Assembly (NCBI GenBank): GCA_030668045.1
Contig: DAOUUR010000090.1
Location: 1-7,867, forward strand
DNA length: 7,867 nucleotides
Origin: a bacterium
GTDB lineage: Bacteria; Zixibacteria; MSB-5A5; GN15; FEB-12
Direction of reading: 5' to 3'
Position numbers and translations under genes: made by a program. Within the stretch, counting starts at the first letter, position 1, and each line of letters begins with the position of its first letter. Shown one piece after another: positions 1 to 6,012 of this stretch. Below the pieces are notes generated by a model. That model worked only from the letters and a program-made list of their open reading frames with translations. It searched no databases and had not been told where the DNA came from.

Positions 1-228
1 GCCGCTTCGGGCGGTGATTCTAATTGTTCCTTCCATTTTAATAATCCCCTCTGTAGAGATATGTTTTTCGATTAAGTCGAGACAGAGCCGCGCGGTGGTC
101 ATGATATCAGCCGTTGTCAAGGCGGGATAGGTCTCCAGTATTTGAGCGAATGAATTCCCTTCTGCGATTTTCTCCAGAATATCGGTTACTCTTACGCCGG
201 TGTCTCTAATAACGATGTTAGCTTCCAT
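1..228 (-). CDS. DUF433-family protein, partial (runs off left edge)
   Basis: Reading the minus strand from an ATG at 228-226 gives 76 uninterrupted codons to the window edge, so the C-terminus is missing. Residues 5-50 (IVIRDTGVRVTDILEKIAEG, then a block with ILETYPALTTADIM) match the DUF433 pattern: a G-x-R-V-x-x-ILE-x-IA-x-G strand-helix, then 'ILE-x-YP-x-LT-x-x-DI', as in a small winged-helix-like domain. DUF433 proteins are often the antitoxin-like first gene of a pair with a PIN-like DUF5615 protein. A partner would lie beyond the left edge and cannot be seen. The first half is shorter than usual, lacking the common 'DPxxxxGKPxIxGTRI' lead-in. No strong Shine-Dalgarno precedes the ATG (only a G-rich patch about 13 bases upstream), so the start is less certain than the frame. 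The gene is divergent from nfo. Confidence 0.72.
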   Translation of the reverse strand, partial: MEANIVIRDTGVRVTDILEKIAEGNSFAQILETYPALTTADIMTTARLCLDLIEKHISTEGIIKMEGTIRITARSG

Positions 229-341
229 GAGTCTTTTTCTACCCCATTCTCTTTGTTCCAGCCCTGGCGGCGGTAGTTCCGCCTGTTGACTAAATATCGG
301 GGGCGGTGGTGTCAGGGAAAGTCATCTAAAATTGTGGATTT

Positions 342-388
342 GGGGTTTGGGGAGGTTTTTTTTGGGTGGTTGGAGGTGTTTTCGGGGG
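342..388 (+). other. G/T-rich tract with several G-runs (possible G-quadruplex)
   Basis: The plus strand here is almost only G and T. G-runs lie at 342-345, 349-352, 364-366 and 384-388, with GG pairs between them and a T8 run at 356-363. Four runs of three or more G could form a quadruplex, though two loops are long (about 11 and 17 bases). It lies in the 262-bp gap between the DUF433 gene and nfo, upstream of the proposed nfo promoter. Otherwise the gap 229-490 shows only a 5-bp hairpin (269-273 with 279-283), the 14-bp repeat and that promoter. Confidence 0.45.
369..382 (+). repeat. 14-bp direct repeat, copy upstream of nfo
   Basis: GTTGGAGGTGTTTT is identical to 1387-1400. This copy ends 108 bases before the nfo ATG; the other lies about the same distance before secA. 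It sits at the end of the G/T-rich tract, so low complexity may contribute. Confidence 0.55.
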
Positions 389-419
389 TGACAGTCCCAC
401 CGGATCGCCGACTCGGACG

Positions 420-448
420 TTGTAATCAGTTGTGACATTTTGTATTAT
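420..448 (+). promoter_or_regulatory. Putative sigma70-type promoter for nfo
   Basis: A -35-like TTGTAA (420-425) and a -10-like TATTAT (443-448) are separated by 17 bases, the optimal spacing. They match the consensus at 4/6 and 5/6. Transcription would start near 455, leaving a leader of about 35 bases before the nfo ATG. Prediction by eye only. Confidence 0.4.
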
Positions 449-490
449 GGTCTTCAGAGCATATTCATAAACCCGTAGTCTTGAGGTCTC

Positions 491-1336
491 ATGATTTTTG
501 GTGCACATCAGTCGATTGCCGGCGGCGCATTCCGGGCTGTCGAGCGAGGCAAGCAAGCAGGTTGTGACACGATTCAGATGTTCAACAAATCCAGCAACCA
601 GTGGCGGGCTAAGCCGTTGGGCGCAAGTGACATCGATCAATTCTTGACTGCTATCGATACGACCGGTGTTACTGTTGCTACTTCTCACACCAGTTACTTG
701 ATAAATATCGCATCTCCCGATGACACTCTCTACGAGAAATCGTTTGCCGCCCTGAAGGTAGAAATGGAACGTTGCGAGATGCTCAAAATCCCCACCTTAG
801 TGTTGCATCCCGGCGCGCATGTAGGATCTGGTGAGGAGGCCGGGCTGGGGAGAATTGCTGAGAATATCAACCGGCTGTTCGATCAGCTTGGTAGCAACAG
901 CGTCACGCTGTTGCTGGAATCGACCGCCGGGCAGGGGTCGGTATTGGGGAACAGTTTTGAGCAGTTGGCATGGATTATTGAGAAAATCGAGGATAAGGAT
1001 CATATCGGCGTTTGTCTCGATACGTGTCACATTTTCGCAGCCGGGTACGCGATAACCGAGCCGAAAGAATACGGGGCTACGATGAAGAAGTTCGATGAGA
1101 TAGTTGGGTTGGATCGACTGAGAATCATCCACATGAACGACAGCAAGAAGGAGTTTGGTTCCCGGAAAGACCGGCATGAACATATTGGCAAAGGGGAGAT
1201 CGGGATGGAGGCATTTCGGAATTTCGTCAATGACAAGCGACTGGAAAACGTGCCGATGATTCTTGAGACTCCTAAGGGCGAAGATCTGGCCGAAGATATC
1301 GAGAACCTCAAGTTACTCCGCGGGCTGGTGGAATAG
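491..1336 (+). CDS. nfo: Endonuclease IV (AP endonuclease)
   Basis: This 281-aa protein matches the full length of bacterial endonuclease IV (E. coli 285 aa), a TIM-barrel enzyme that cuts DNA 5' of abasic sites in base-excision repair using three metal ions, normally zinc. All nine metal ligands of the E. coli enzyme have counterparts: H66 (SHTSYLIN), H106 (LHPGAH), E143 (LLLESTAGQGS), D177 and H180 (GVCLDTCHIFAAGY), H214 (HMNDSKKEFGSR), D227 and H229 (DRHEHIGKGEIG), and E259 (MILETPK). The protein is therefore probably active. The ATG start is supported by the family N-terminus (IFGAHQSIAGG versus the usual IGAHVSAAGG) and by a GAGGT Shine-Dalgarno at 483-487, 3 bases upstream, which is rather close. 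It is transcribed alone or leads secA after a 160-bp gap. Nothing in it is truncated or frameshifted. Confidence 0.97.
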   Translation: MIFGAHQSIAGGAFRAVERGKQAGCDTIQMFNKSSNQWRAKPLGASDIDQFLTAIDTTGVTVATSHTSYLINIASPDDTLYEKSFAALKVEMERCEMLKIPTLVLHPGAHVGSGEEAGLGRIAENINRLFDQLGSNSVTLLLESTAGQGSVLGNSFEQLAWIIEKIEDKDHIGVCLDTCHIFAAGYAITEPKEYGATMKKFDEIVGLDRLRIIHMNDSKKEFGSRKDRHEHIGKGEIGMEAFRNFVNDKRLENVPMILETPKGEDLAEDIENLKLLRGLVE

Positions 1337-1386
1337 TAGGCCGGTAAGTGATTTGTCGCAAACTGGCTGGTGCTAAATGTTTGCCT

Positions 1387-1400
1387 GTTGGAGGTGTTTT
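1387..1400 (+). repeat. 14-bp direct repeat, copy upstream of secA
   Basis: Second exact copy of the 14-mer at 369-382. It ends 96 bases before the secA ATG, inside the nfo-secA gap. The flanks on either side do not match those of the first copy, so the identity is confined to the 14 bases. Confidence 0.55.
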
Positions 1401-1470
1401 GCGTATCGTAATTACTTGATGCACACTTCTGAATTTTCTAGATGGTGCCGGGTAGATGTACTTAAAACGT

Positions 1471-1477
1471 AGAAGGA
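1471..1477 (+). promoter_or_regulatory. Shine-Dalgarno of secA (ambiguous start)
   Basis: AGAAGGA is the only good ribosome-binding sequence before secA. It lies 13 bases before an in-frame TTG (1491) and 19 before the ATG (1497). Both spacings are long, so it slightly favours the TTG, while the family N-terminus favours the ATG. An ATG at 1478 touches it but is out of frame and stops after 40 codons. Confidence 0.5.
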
Positions 1478-1496
1478 ATGCTGTTCGCATTTGACA

Positions 1497-4490
1497 ATGA
1501 AAAATCTGATTACAAAGATATTTGGGACCAAGCACGACCGCGATGCCAAGAAAATGACACCGGACGTTGCTGTGATCAACGAGCATTTCGAGAAGCTTGA
1601 GAGTCTCTCCGAAGAGGAGTTGATCGGCAAAACAGATGAGTTCCGGGGTCGACTTGAGGCGGGCGAAACGCTTGATGATATCATGGCCGAGGCGTTCGCC
1701 GTCGTCAAGGAGGCTTGTCGGCGGCATCTGGGTGAGACCTGGGATGTGGTGGGGCAGCCGACCGAATGGAACATGGTGCATTTCGATGTTCAGTTGATGG
1801 GCGGAATGGCGCTGCATCAGGGGAAAATTGCCGAGATGGCCACCGGTGAAGGAAAAACGCTGGTTGCTACTCTGCCGACATACTTAAACGCGCTGTCGAG
1901 AAAGGGTGTGCACATTGTAACGGTCAATGACTACCTGGCCCAACGTGACAGCGAGTGGATGGGCAAAATATACGAGTATCTCGGTCTGACGGTCGGCGTG
2001 ATCCAGAACCAGATGACCAACGCCGAGCGTCGCGTCATGTACGAACGGGACATAACTTTCGGTACAGCCAACGAGTTTGGTTTCGACTATCTCCGTGATA
2101 ACATGGCGCAGACGGCTGAGGACCGCGTTCATCGAAACTACTTCTACGCTATAGTCGATGAGGTGGATTCGATTCTTGTCGATGAAGCCCGGACACCGCT
2201 TATCATTTCCGGCCAAGTGGAGCAATCAGTTCACAACCGATACCGCGAAATGAAACCGACTATCGATACGCTGGTTCGCAGACAGACGACCTTGGTCAAT
2301 GATATGATCGCCAAAGCGGAGAAACTTCTGGCCGCCGAAAAGGCCGAGGATGATTACGAAATAGGCACTCTTCTCCTGTCGGCAAACCGTGGCGCGCCGA
2401 AAAACAGACGGTTGCTCAAAGTCATGAAGGAGCCGGGGATCAAGAAACTGGTGACCGATGTTGAGTCGGCCTACATGCGAGAAAAGAAAATCCACGAGAT
2501 CGACGATCACCTGTACTACTACATTGATGAGCGGGAGCACTCAATCGCCCTGACCGATTTAGGACAGGCGCAGCTTACTCCGGAAGAGCAGAAACTCTTC
2601 ATACTGCCGGACATTTCGACGCAGTTGTCTGAACTCGATGGTGACGAGTCGCTTTCAACTGAAGAACGTCAGAAACGTACCGATGAAATCTATCGCGTTC
2701 ATGCTGAGATTTCCGAGAAAGTCCACGCCATCAATCAACTCTTGAAAGCGTACTCCCTGTATGAGAAGGACTCTGAGTATGTCCTGGAGGATGGCAAGGT
2801 GATGATTGTCGATGAGTTCACCGGGCGTGTTTTGCCGGGGCGGCGGTATTCCGATGGTTTGCATCAGTCGATTGAGGCCAAGGAGGGGGTCAAGATTGAA
2901 GCGGAGACGCAGACGCTGGCGACGATAACGCTGCAAAATTTCTACCGCATGTACGAGAAACTGGCGGGGATGACCGGTACGGCCGAGACTGAAGCACAGG
3001 AGTTTTTCGATATCTACAAGATGGAAGTGATGGTCATTCCAACCAACCAAGATGTGATTCGTGAAGATCAGAATGACCAGATATATCGTACTCGTCGGGA
3101 GAAGTATAACGCGATCGTCGAGGAAATTATAGCTCAACACCAGAAGGGGCGGCCTACTCTGGTCGGTACGGTGACGGTTGATGTCTCCGAGACTCTCGCG
3201 CGCATGCTCAAGCGCAAGGGCATCCCGCACAACGTTCTCAATGCCAAACAGCATCAACGAGAGGCTGAGATCGTTATCGGAGCCGGTATGGCGGGCGCGG
3301 TGACAATTGCCACCAACATGGCCGGAAGAGGTACCGATATTCGTCTGGGCGAAGGTGTGGTCGAGGCGGGGGGGCTGCATATTATCGGTACCGAGAGGCA
3401 TGAGTCGAGGCGGATCGACCGTCAGTTGCGCGGGCGTGCGGGCCGGCAGGGTGATCCGGGATCGTCGTTGTTTTTCCTGTCTATCGAAGATGACCTGATG
3501 CGGCTTTTTGGTGGTGACCGGCTGGGCGCGATTATGGATCGGCTCGGCGTCGAGGATGGCGAGGTTATCGCGCATAAGATGGTAACCGCTGCCATTGAAC
3601 GAGCGCAGAAAAAAGTCGAGGCTCAGAACTTCGCCATCCGGAAACATACACTTGACTACGACGATGTTATGAACGTGCAGCGCAAATGGATTTATGAACG
3701 TCGTCTCTCGGCGTTGGATCGGGAGTCGATTAAGGACGAAGTGGTCGAGTTGATGGAAGAGACTCTGGAGGGGTTGATCGACGAGCACTGCCCCGAAAAA
3801 GAGTATCCGGAAAACTGGGCTTTGAAAAACTTCACCGAAGACCTCCGTAAAATCTATCTGGTCAACCTGCAGTTCAAGGACGATGATATCCAAATTCTCA
3901 CCCGCGAATCGCTTAAGAAAAATGTATTGAAGCTGGTGACTACGATCTATACCCAGAAAGAAACGGCCTACGGTAACGACACTATGCGGCAACTCGAACG
4001 GTACGCCGTGCTTTCGACAATTGATCGTCACTGGCGCGATCACCTGGCTGAGGTGGAGGAACTTCGCGCCGGGATTGGGTTGCGCGCGTATCATGGCGGG
4101 ATGGGTAAGCCGATTGATATCTACAAAAAGGAAGCGTTCTTCGCGTTTGAAAAGATGGTGACGACGATTGATCGGGAGATCGTCAATCTGGTCTTCAAAC
4201 TGCAGGTAAATGTGCCCGAAAAATCACGAGCCGAACGACGGCGCGAGCAGGTGATGCAGACCAGTCACGCCGATGCCACCAACATGGGACTGGCGGCGGT
4301 CGGTGCACCGGCGGCAAAAAGCGCGGCGTCACCGGTAAGCGGTCAACCGGCGAGTCCGATGGCCGAGGCATCCCAGGCGGGCAAGCAGCAACGGACGGTG
4401 AAGCGCGAGATGCCGAAAGTTGGCCGCAACGATCCGTGTCCCTGCGGTTCCGGCAAGAAATACAAGAAGTGCCACGGAGCAGCGGGGTAG
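1497..4490 (+). CDS. secA: Preprotein translocase ATPase SecA
   Basis: SecA is the cytosolic motor that pushes unfolded preproteins through the SecYEG channel using ATP. This copy is 997 aa (E. coli 901). Motifs, numbered from the ATG at 1497: Walker A GEGKT 117-121, Walker B DEVD 221-224, VDEFTGR 438-444, [10 protein letters not shown] 606-615, the [12 protein letters not shown] block 643-655, and the HWRDHL...[10 protein letters not shown] helical segment 845-865. The tail has an Ala/Ser/Pro/Gln-rich linker (about 920-965) and a complete SEC-C zinc motif with C981, C983, C992 and H993. The extra length is mainly a charged helical insertion at about 255-340, a position where FCB-type SecAs are known to be longer. 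An in-frame TTG at 1491 would add two residues. The ATG is preferred because [16 protein letters not shown] resembles normal SecA N-termini. All catalytic blocks are intact, so it is the housekeeping copy. Confidence 0.98.
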   Translation: MKNLITKIFGTKHDRDAKKMTPDVAVINEHFEKLESLSEEELIGKTDEFRGRLEAGETLDDIMAEAFAVVKEACRRHLGETWDVVGQPTEWNMVHFDVQLMGGMALHQGKIAEMATGEGKTLVATLPTYLNALSRKGVHIVTVNDYLAQRDSEWMGKIYEYLGLTVGVIQNQMTNAERRVMYERDITFGTANEFGFDYLRDNMAQTAEDRVHRNYFYAIVDEVDSILVDEARTPLIISGQVEQSVHNRYREMKPTIDTLVRRQTTLVNDMIAKAEKLLAAEKAEDDYEIGTLLLSANRGAPKNRRLLKVMKEPGIKKLVTDVESAYMREKKIHEIDDHLYYYIDEREHSIALTDLGQAQLTPEEQKLFILPDISTQLSELDGDESLSTEERQKRTDEIYRVHAEISEKVHAINQLLKAYSLYEKDSEYVLEDGKVMIVDEFTGRVLPGRRYSDGLHQSIEAKEGVKIEAETQTLATITLQNFYRMYEKLAGMTGTAETEAQEFFDIYKMEVMVIPTNQDVIREDQNDQIYRTRREKYNAIVEEIIAQHQKGRPTLVGTVTVDVSETLARMLKRKGIPHNVLNAKQHQREAEIVIGAGMAGAVTIATNMAGRGTDIRLGEGVVEAGGLHIIGTERHESRRIDRQLRGRAGRQGDPGSSLFFLSIEDDLMRLFGGDRLGAIMDRLGVEDGEVIAHKMVTAAIERAQKKVEAQNFAIRKHTLDYDDVMNVQRKWIYERRLSALDRESIKDEVVELMEETLEGLIDEHCPEKEYPENWALKNFTEDLRKIYLVNLQFKDDDIQILTRESLKKNVLKLVTTIYTQKETAYGNDTMRQLERYAVLSTIDRHWRDHLAEVEELRAGIGLRAYHGGMGKPIDIYKKEAFFAFEKMVTTIDREIVNLVFKLQVNVPEKSRAERRREQVMQTSHADATNMGLAAVGAPAAKSAASPVSGQPASPMAEASQAGKQQRTVKREMPKVGRNDPCPCGSGKKYKKCHGAAG

Positions 4491-4518
4491 GCAGGCATGC
4501 CTGTTTTTCTTGAACAGG
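4487..4518 (+). repeat. Hairpin-forming element after secA (GTAGG foot; weak terminator)
   Basis: GTAGG (4487-4491) includes the secA TAG stop. The perfect 12-bp palindrome CAGGCATGCCTG (4492-4503) and five T (4504-4508) follow. A second, mutually exclusive stem is CCTGTT (4500-4505) with AACAGG (4513-4518). The palindrome plus T-run could act as a weak intrinsic terminator, though its stem is only 4-5 bp around a 4-base loop. Its GTAGG foot recurs at other hairpins in the window. Confidence 0.45.
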
Positions 4519-4562
4519 TGCCCCAAGCCGCCCGGCGAGGTACCCGGTAGATAGGATTATAG

Positions 4563-5018
4563 ATGGACAAAGGGAATAGAGTGACGACAGGCGGTTACTC
4601 CGTTGTCGGAAAGCGGTTCAATTGGGCATATACCGTGCTGTTCGCTGCAGCATATATCATGAGTATAACTCTCTGGACACAAGACCATGTCAGCTTGGAG
4701 ACACTTTGGCTTGCATTGGCTGCATCACCCATAGTGATCTATGCTATTGTAGATGCAATCCGATTCAGAATAGTGATCACCGAGGACAAAATCTTTCGAG
4801 CCGGTGCGTTAAACAGAATCATCGATTTCCGGGACGTCGTGACAGTTTTGGTGACCCAGACTCGTACTCTTGTGCGCAGTCGCAAGAGAACAGTCCGAAT
4901 TGATAGATTTGTGGAAAACAGAGAAGAGCTGACAAGGGAAATTCTTCTAAAGGTCAAAGCATGTCCTGGTGTACGGGTGACTGGCGATGAAGTCGTGATA
5001 CGAAAACTGTTACAATGA
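4563..5018 (+). CDS. Small two-helix membrane protein with PH-like domain
   Basis: This 151-aa protein has two hydrophobic segments likely to span the membrane (about 21-38 and 46-65) in its first half. The soluble C-terminal part (about 68-130) starts [14 protein letters not shown], continues with [12 protein letters not shown] and RTVRIDRF, and ends in a helix ([12 protein letters not shown]). This strand-rich block followed by one amphipathic helix, after a membrane hairpin, is the layout of bacterial PH-like (bPH/YdbS/YcxB-type) membrane proteins. The family assignment is from pattern only. The cellular role is unknown and no catalytic residues are evident. The ATG has an AGGA Shine-Dalgarno at 4553-4556, 6 bases upstream. 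It lies 72 bp after secA and may be read with it if the intervening hairpin does not terminate. Its codons look more AT-rich than those of secA. Confidence 0.72.
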   Translation: MDKGNRVTTGGYSVVGKRFNWAYTVLFAAAYIMSITLWTQDHVSLETLWLALAASPIVIYAIVDAIRFRIVITEDKIFRAGALNRIIDFRDVVTVLVTQTRTLVRSRKRTVRIDRFVENREELTREILLKVKACPGVRVTGDEVVIRKLLQ

Positions 5019-5029
5019 ACTTAAGTCCA

Positions 5030-5063
5030 GTAGGTCAGTGTTTCCTGCAAACTGACACTGATC
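5030..5063 (+). repeat. Intergenic hairpin with GTAGGTCA foot
   Basis: GTAGGTCA at 5030-5037 is followed 15 bases later by TGAC (5053-5056). The 7-bp inverted repeat TCAGTGT (5035-5041) / ACACTGA (5055-5061) extends to 9 pairs with one G-U (5033-5063). A second possible stem is GTTT/AAAC. No T-run follows, so it is not a typical terminator. It lies just after the PH-like gene and shares its foot with the element at 5806. Confidence 0.5.
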
Positions 5064-5127
5064 TGGACATCGGAGCTAAGAAAAAAGATAGTGGCGATGC
5101 GGTGATGTACCTATAGCATAAAGATAC

Positions 5128-5133
5128 GGAGGT
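5128..5133 (+). promoter_or_regulatory. Shine-Dalgarno deciding the GTG start at 5140
   Basis: GGAGGT lies 6 bases before GTG 5140. It fixes that codon as the start, because translation from there gives a complete lipoprotein signal peptide. Confidence 0.85.
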
Positions 5134-5139
5134 TATATT

Positions 5140-5796
5140 GTGAAAAGAACAATCGCAGTTGTATTGATTATGGCCCTGATGGCGGTTTCTATCGGGTGTA
5201 TGTCGAAGAAAAATCAGGGTGCGCTCATTGGTGGTAGCGCCGGAGCGGTGATCGGTGGCCTGATCGGCAACAAGGCCGGTAATACGGCTGTCGGCGCCAT
5301 CCTCGGTGCGGCCATTGGCGGTGCGGCGGGCGCCTATATAGGCAACTACATGGACAAGCAGGCGGCTGAGATGGAAAAAGATATTGAGGGCGCCACGATT
5401 GAGCGCGTCGGCGAAGGGATCAAGATCACTTTCGATTCCGGGATACTCTTCGACGTGGATAAATCGAACCTGCAACCTGTGGCTACGGAAAACCTGAACA
5501 AACTGGCCGTTATACTTAATAAGTATGAGGACACCGAAGTTCTTATCGAAGGTCACACCGATGCTACCGGCGGGGAAGACCACAATCTTGACCTGTCGCT
5601 TCGCAGGGCGCAGTCGGTGGCGAATAGTCTGAGCGGCCGGCAGGTGATTGCGACCCGGCTGCGGATCATGGGTTACGGTGAGACCCAGCCGGTGGCATCA
5701 AATGAAACCGATGGAGGTCGCCAGGCCAATCGTCGTGTCGATATCGCTATCTTTGCCAATGACAAACTCAAGAAAGTCGCGAAAGAACAAGGGTAG
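5140..5796 (+). CDS. OmpA/Pal-type lipoprotein with glycine-zipper segment
   Basis: A 218-aa envelope lipoprotein. Residues 1-20 form a signal peptide: MKRT, a hydrophobic core, then SIGC, where C20 is the likely lipidated cysteine. The SIGC lipobox is slightly unusual at position -3. Residues 27-69 are a glycine/alanine-rich zipper of GxxxG type (ALIGGSAGAVIGGLIGNKAG and its continuation), thought to insert in or pack against membranes. Residues about 92-206 are an OmpA C-terminal peptidoglycan-binding domain: FDSGILFDVDKS, EGHTDATG with D141, and LSLRRAQSV with R156. D141 and R156 have the same 15-residue spacing as the D271/R286 pair of E. coli OmpA that binds the peptide stem. NRRV (197-200) ends the domain. 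There is no eight-strand barrel, so it resembles YiaD/Pal-like tethers between outer membrane and cell wall. GTG start with an excellent Shine-Dalgarno; followed by a strong terminator. Confidence 0.93.
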   Translation: MKRTIAVVLIMALMAVSIGCMSKKNQGALIGGSAGAVIGGLIGNKAGNTAVGAILGAAIGGAAGAYIGNYMDKQAAEMEKDIEGATIERVGEGIKITFDSGILFDVDKSNLQPVATENLNKLAVILNKYEDTEVLIEGHTDATGGEDHNLDLSLRRAQSVANSLSGRQVIATRLRIMGYGETQPVASNETDGGRQANRRVDIAIFANDKLKKVAKEQG

Positions 5797-5805
5797 GGTA
5801 AGCCG

Positions 5806-5840
5806 GTAGGTCAACCCGCCGCGGCGGGCTGACAGGTAGA
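5806..5840 (+). repeat. Intergenic hairpin with GTAGGTCA foot, GC-rich arms
   Basis: GTAGGTCA (5806-5813) is followed by the 14-bp perfect palindrome CCCGCCGCGGCGGG (5815-5828) and then TGAC (5830-5833), which pairs with GTCA (5810-5813) across one A/C mismatch. The spacing from foot to TGAC is 16 bases, against 15 in the copy at 5030. It lies 9 bases after the OmpA-lipoprotein stop codon. Confidence 0.6.
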
Positions 5841-5855
5841 AGTGAATAGTGAGAT

Positions 5856-5882
5856 GGCAGCATCGCGGGGATGCTGCCCTAC
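5856..5882 (-). repeat. Intergenic 9-bp hairpin with inverted GTAGG foot
   Basis: GGCAGCATC (5856-5864) and GATGCTGCC (5870-5878) form a perfect 9-bp stem around a 5-base loop. On the minus strand it is preceded by GTAGG (5882-5878) and reads GTAGGGCA, resembling the GTAGGTCA foot of the neighbouring elements in opposite orientation. No T-run follows on either strand. Confidence 0.55.
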
Positions 5883-5889
5883 GAGACTC

Positions 5890-5917
5890 AAGAGCGTCGG
5901 GTGGCGCTCTTTTTTTT
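5890..5917 (+). terminator. Intrinsic terminator after the OmpA-type lipoprotein gene
   Basis: AAGAGCG (5890-5896) pairs with CGCTCTT (5905-5911) around an 8-base loop. The stem runs straight into eight T (5910-5917). It is the strongest rho-independent terminator in the window and ends transcription coming from the lipoprotein gene before the next promoter. Confidence 0.85.
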
Positions 5918-5942
5918 GCCGGTCGATCCCCGCGATATCGCC

Positions 5943-5972
5943 TTGACAATACGGACAATGTTGGCGTAGATT
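5943..5972 (+). promoter_or_regulatory. Sigma70-type promoter for the orphan secreted protein
   Basis: A perfect -35 TTGACA (5943-5948) stands 18 bases before a -10-like TAGATT (5967-5972, 4/6). It lies just downstream of the terminator and would start RNA near 5979, giving a leader of about 34 bases before the GTG at 6013. The location between terminator and gene supports it. Confidence 0.6.
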
Positions 5973-6000
5973 AAGTTCACATACGCATCTCAACTCGTCT

Positions 6001-6006
6001 GGAGGG
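6001..6006 (+). promoter_or_regulatory. Shine-Dalgarno deciding the GTG start at 6013
   Basis: GGAGGG lies 6 bases before GTG 6013, whose product begins with a complete signal peptide. This supports the GTG over any later start. Confidence 0.85.
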
Positions 6007-6012
6007 TGGATC

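Noticed and set aside
326..688. A 120-codon minus-strand frame across the G/T tract and the start of nfo
   Set aside because: Its C-terminal low-complexity Pro/Thr/Lys stretch is just the complement of the G/T tract, and its first half lies antisense to nfo.
1339..1373. Imperfect stem GCCGG/CTGGC with inner TTTG/CAAA after nfo
   Set aside because: It has a G-U pair, a large asymmetric loop and no following T-run, so neither a terminator nor a member of the hairpin family can be supported.
1419..1472. A 17-codon open frame (ATG 1419 to TAG 1470-1472) in the secA leader, ending at the secA Shine-Dalgarno, suggestive of a SecM-like leader peptide
   Set aside because: It has no Shine-Dalgarno, no signal-peptide or arrest-like sequence, and is short enough to occur by chance.
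2655..4094. A 479-codon open frame on the minus strand inside secA
   Set aside because: It is the complement of a strongly conserved secA reading frame. The translated product resembles no family I know, and long antisense frames are expected over such codon usage.
5112..5122. TATAGC and CATAAA as -10 boxes for the OmpA-type lipoprotein gene
   Set aside because: No acceptable -35 hexamer occurs 16-18 bases upstream of either.
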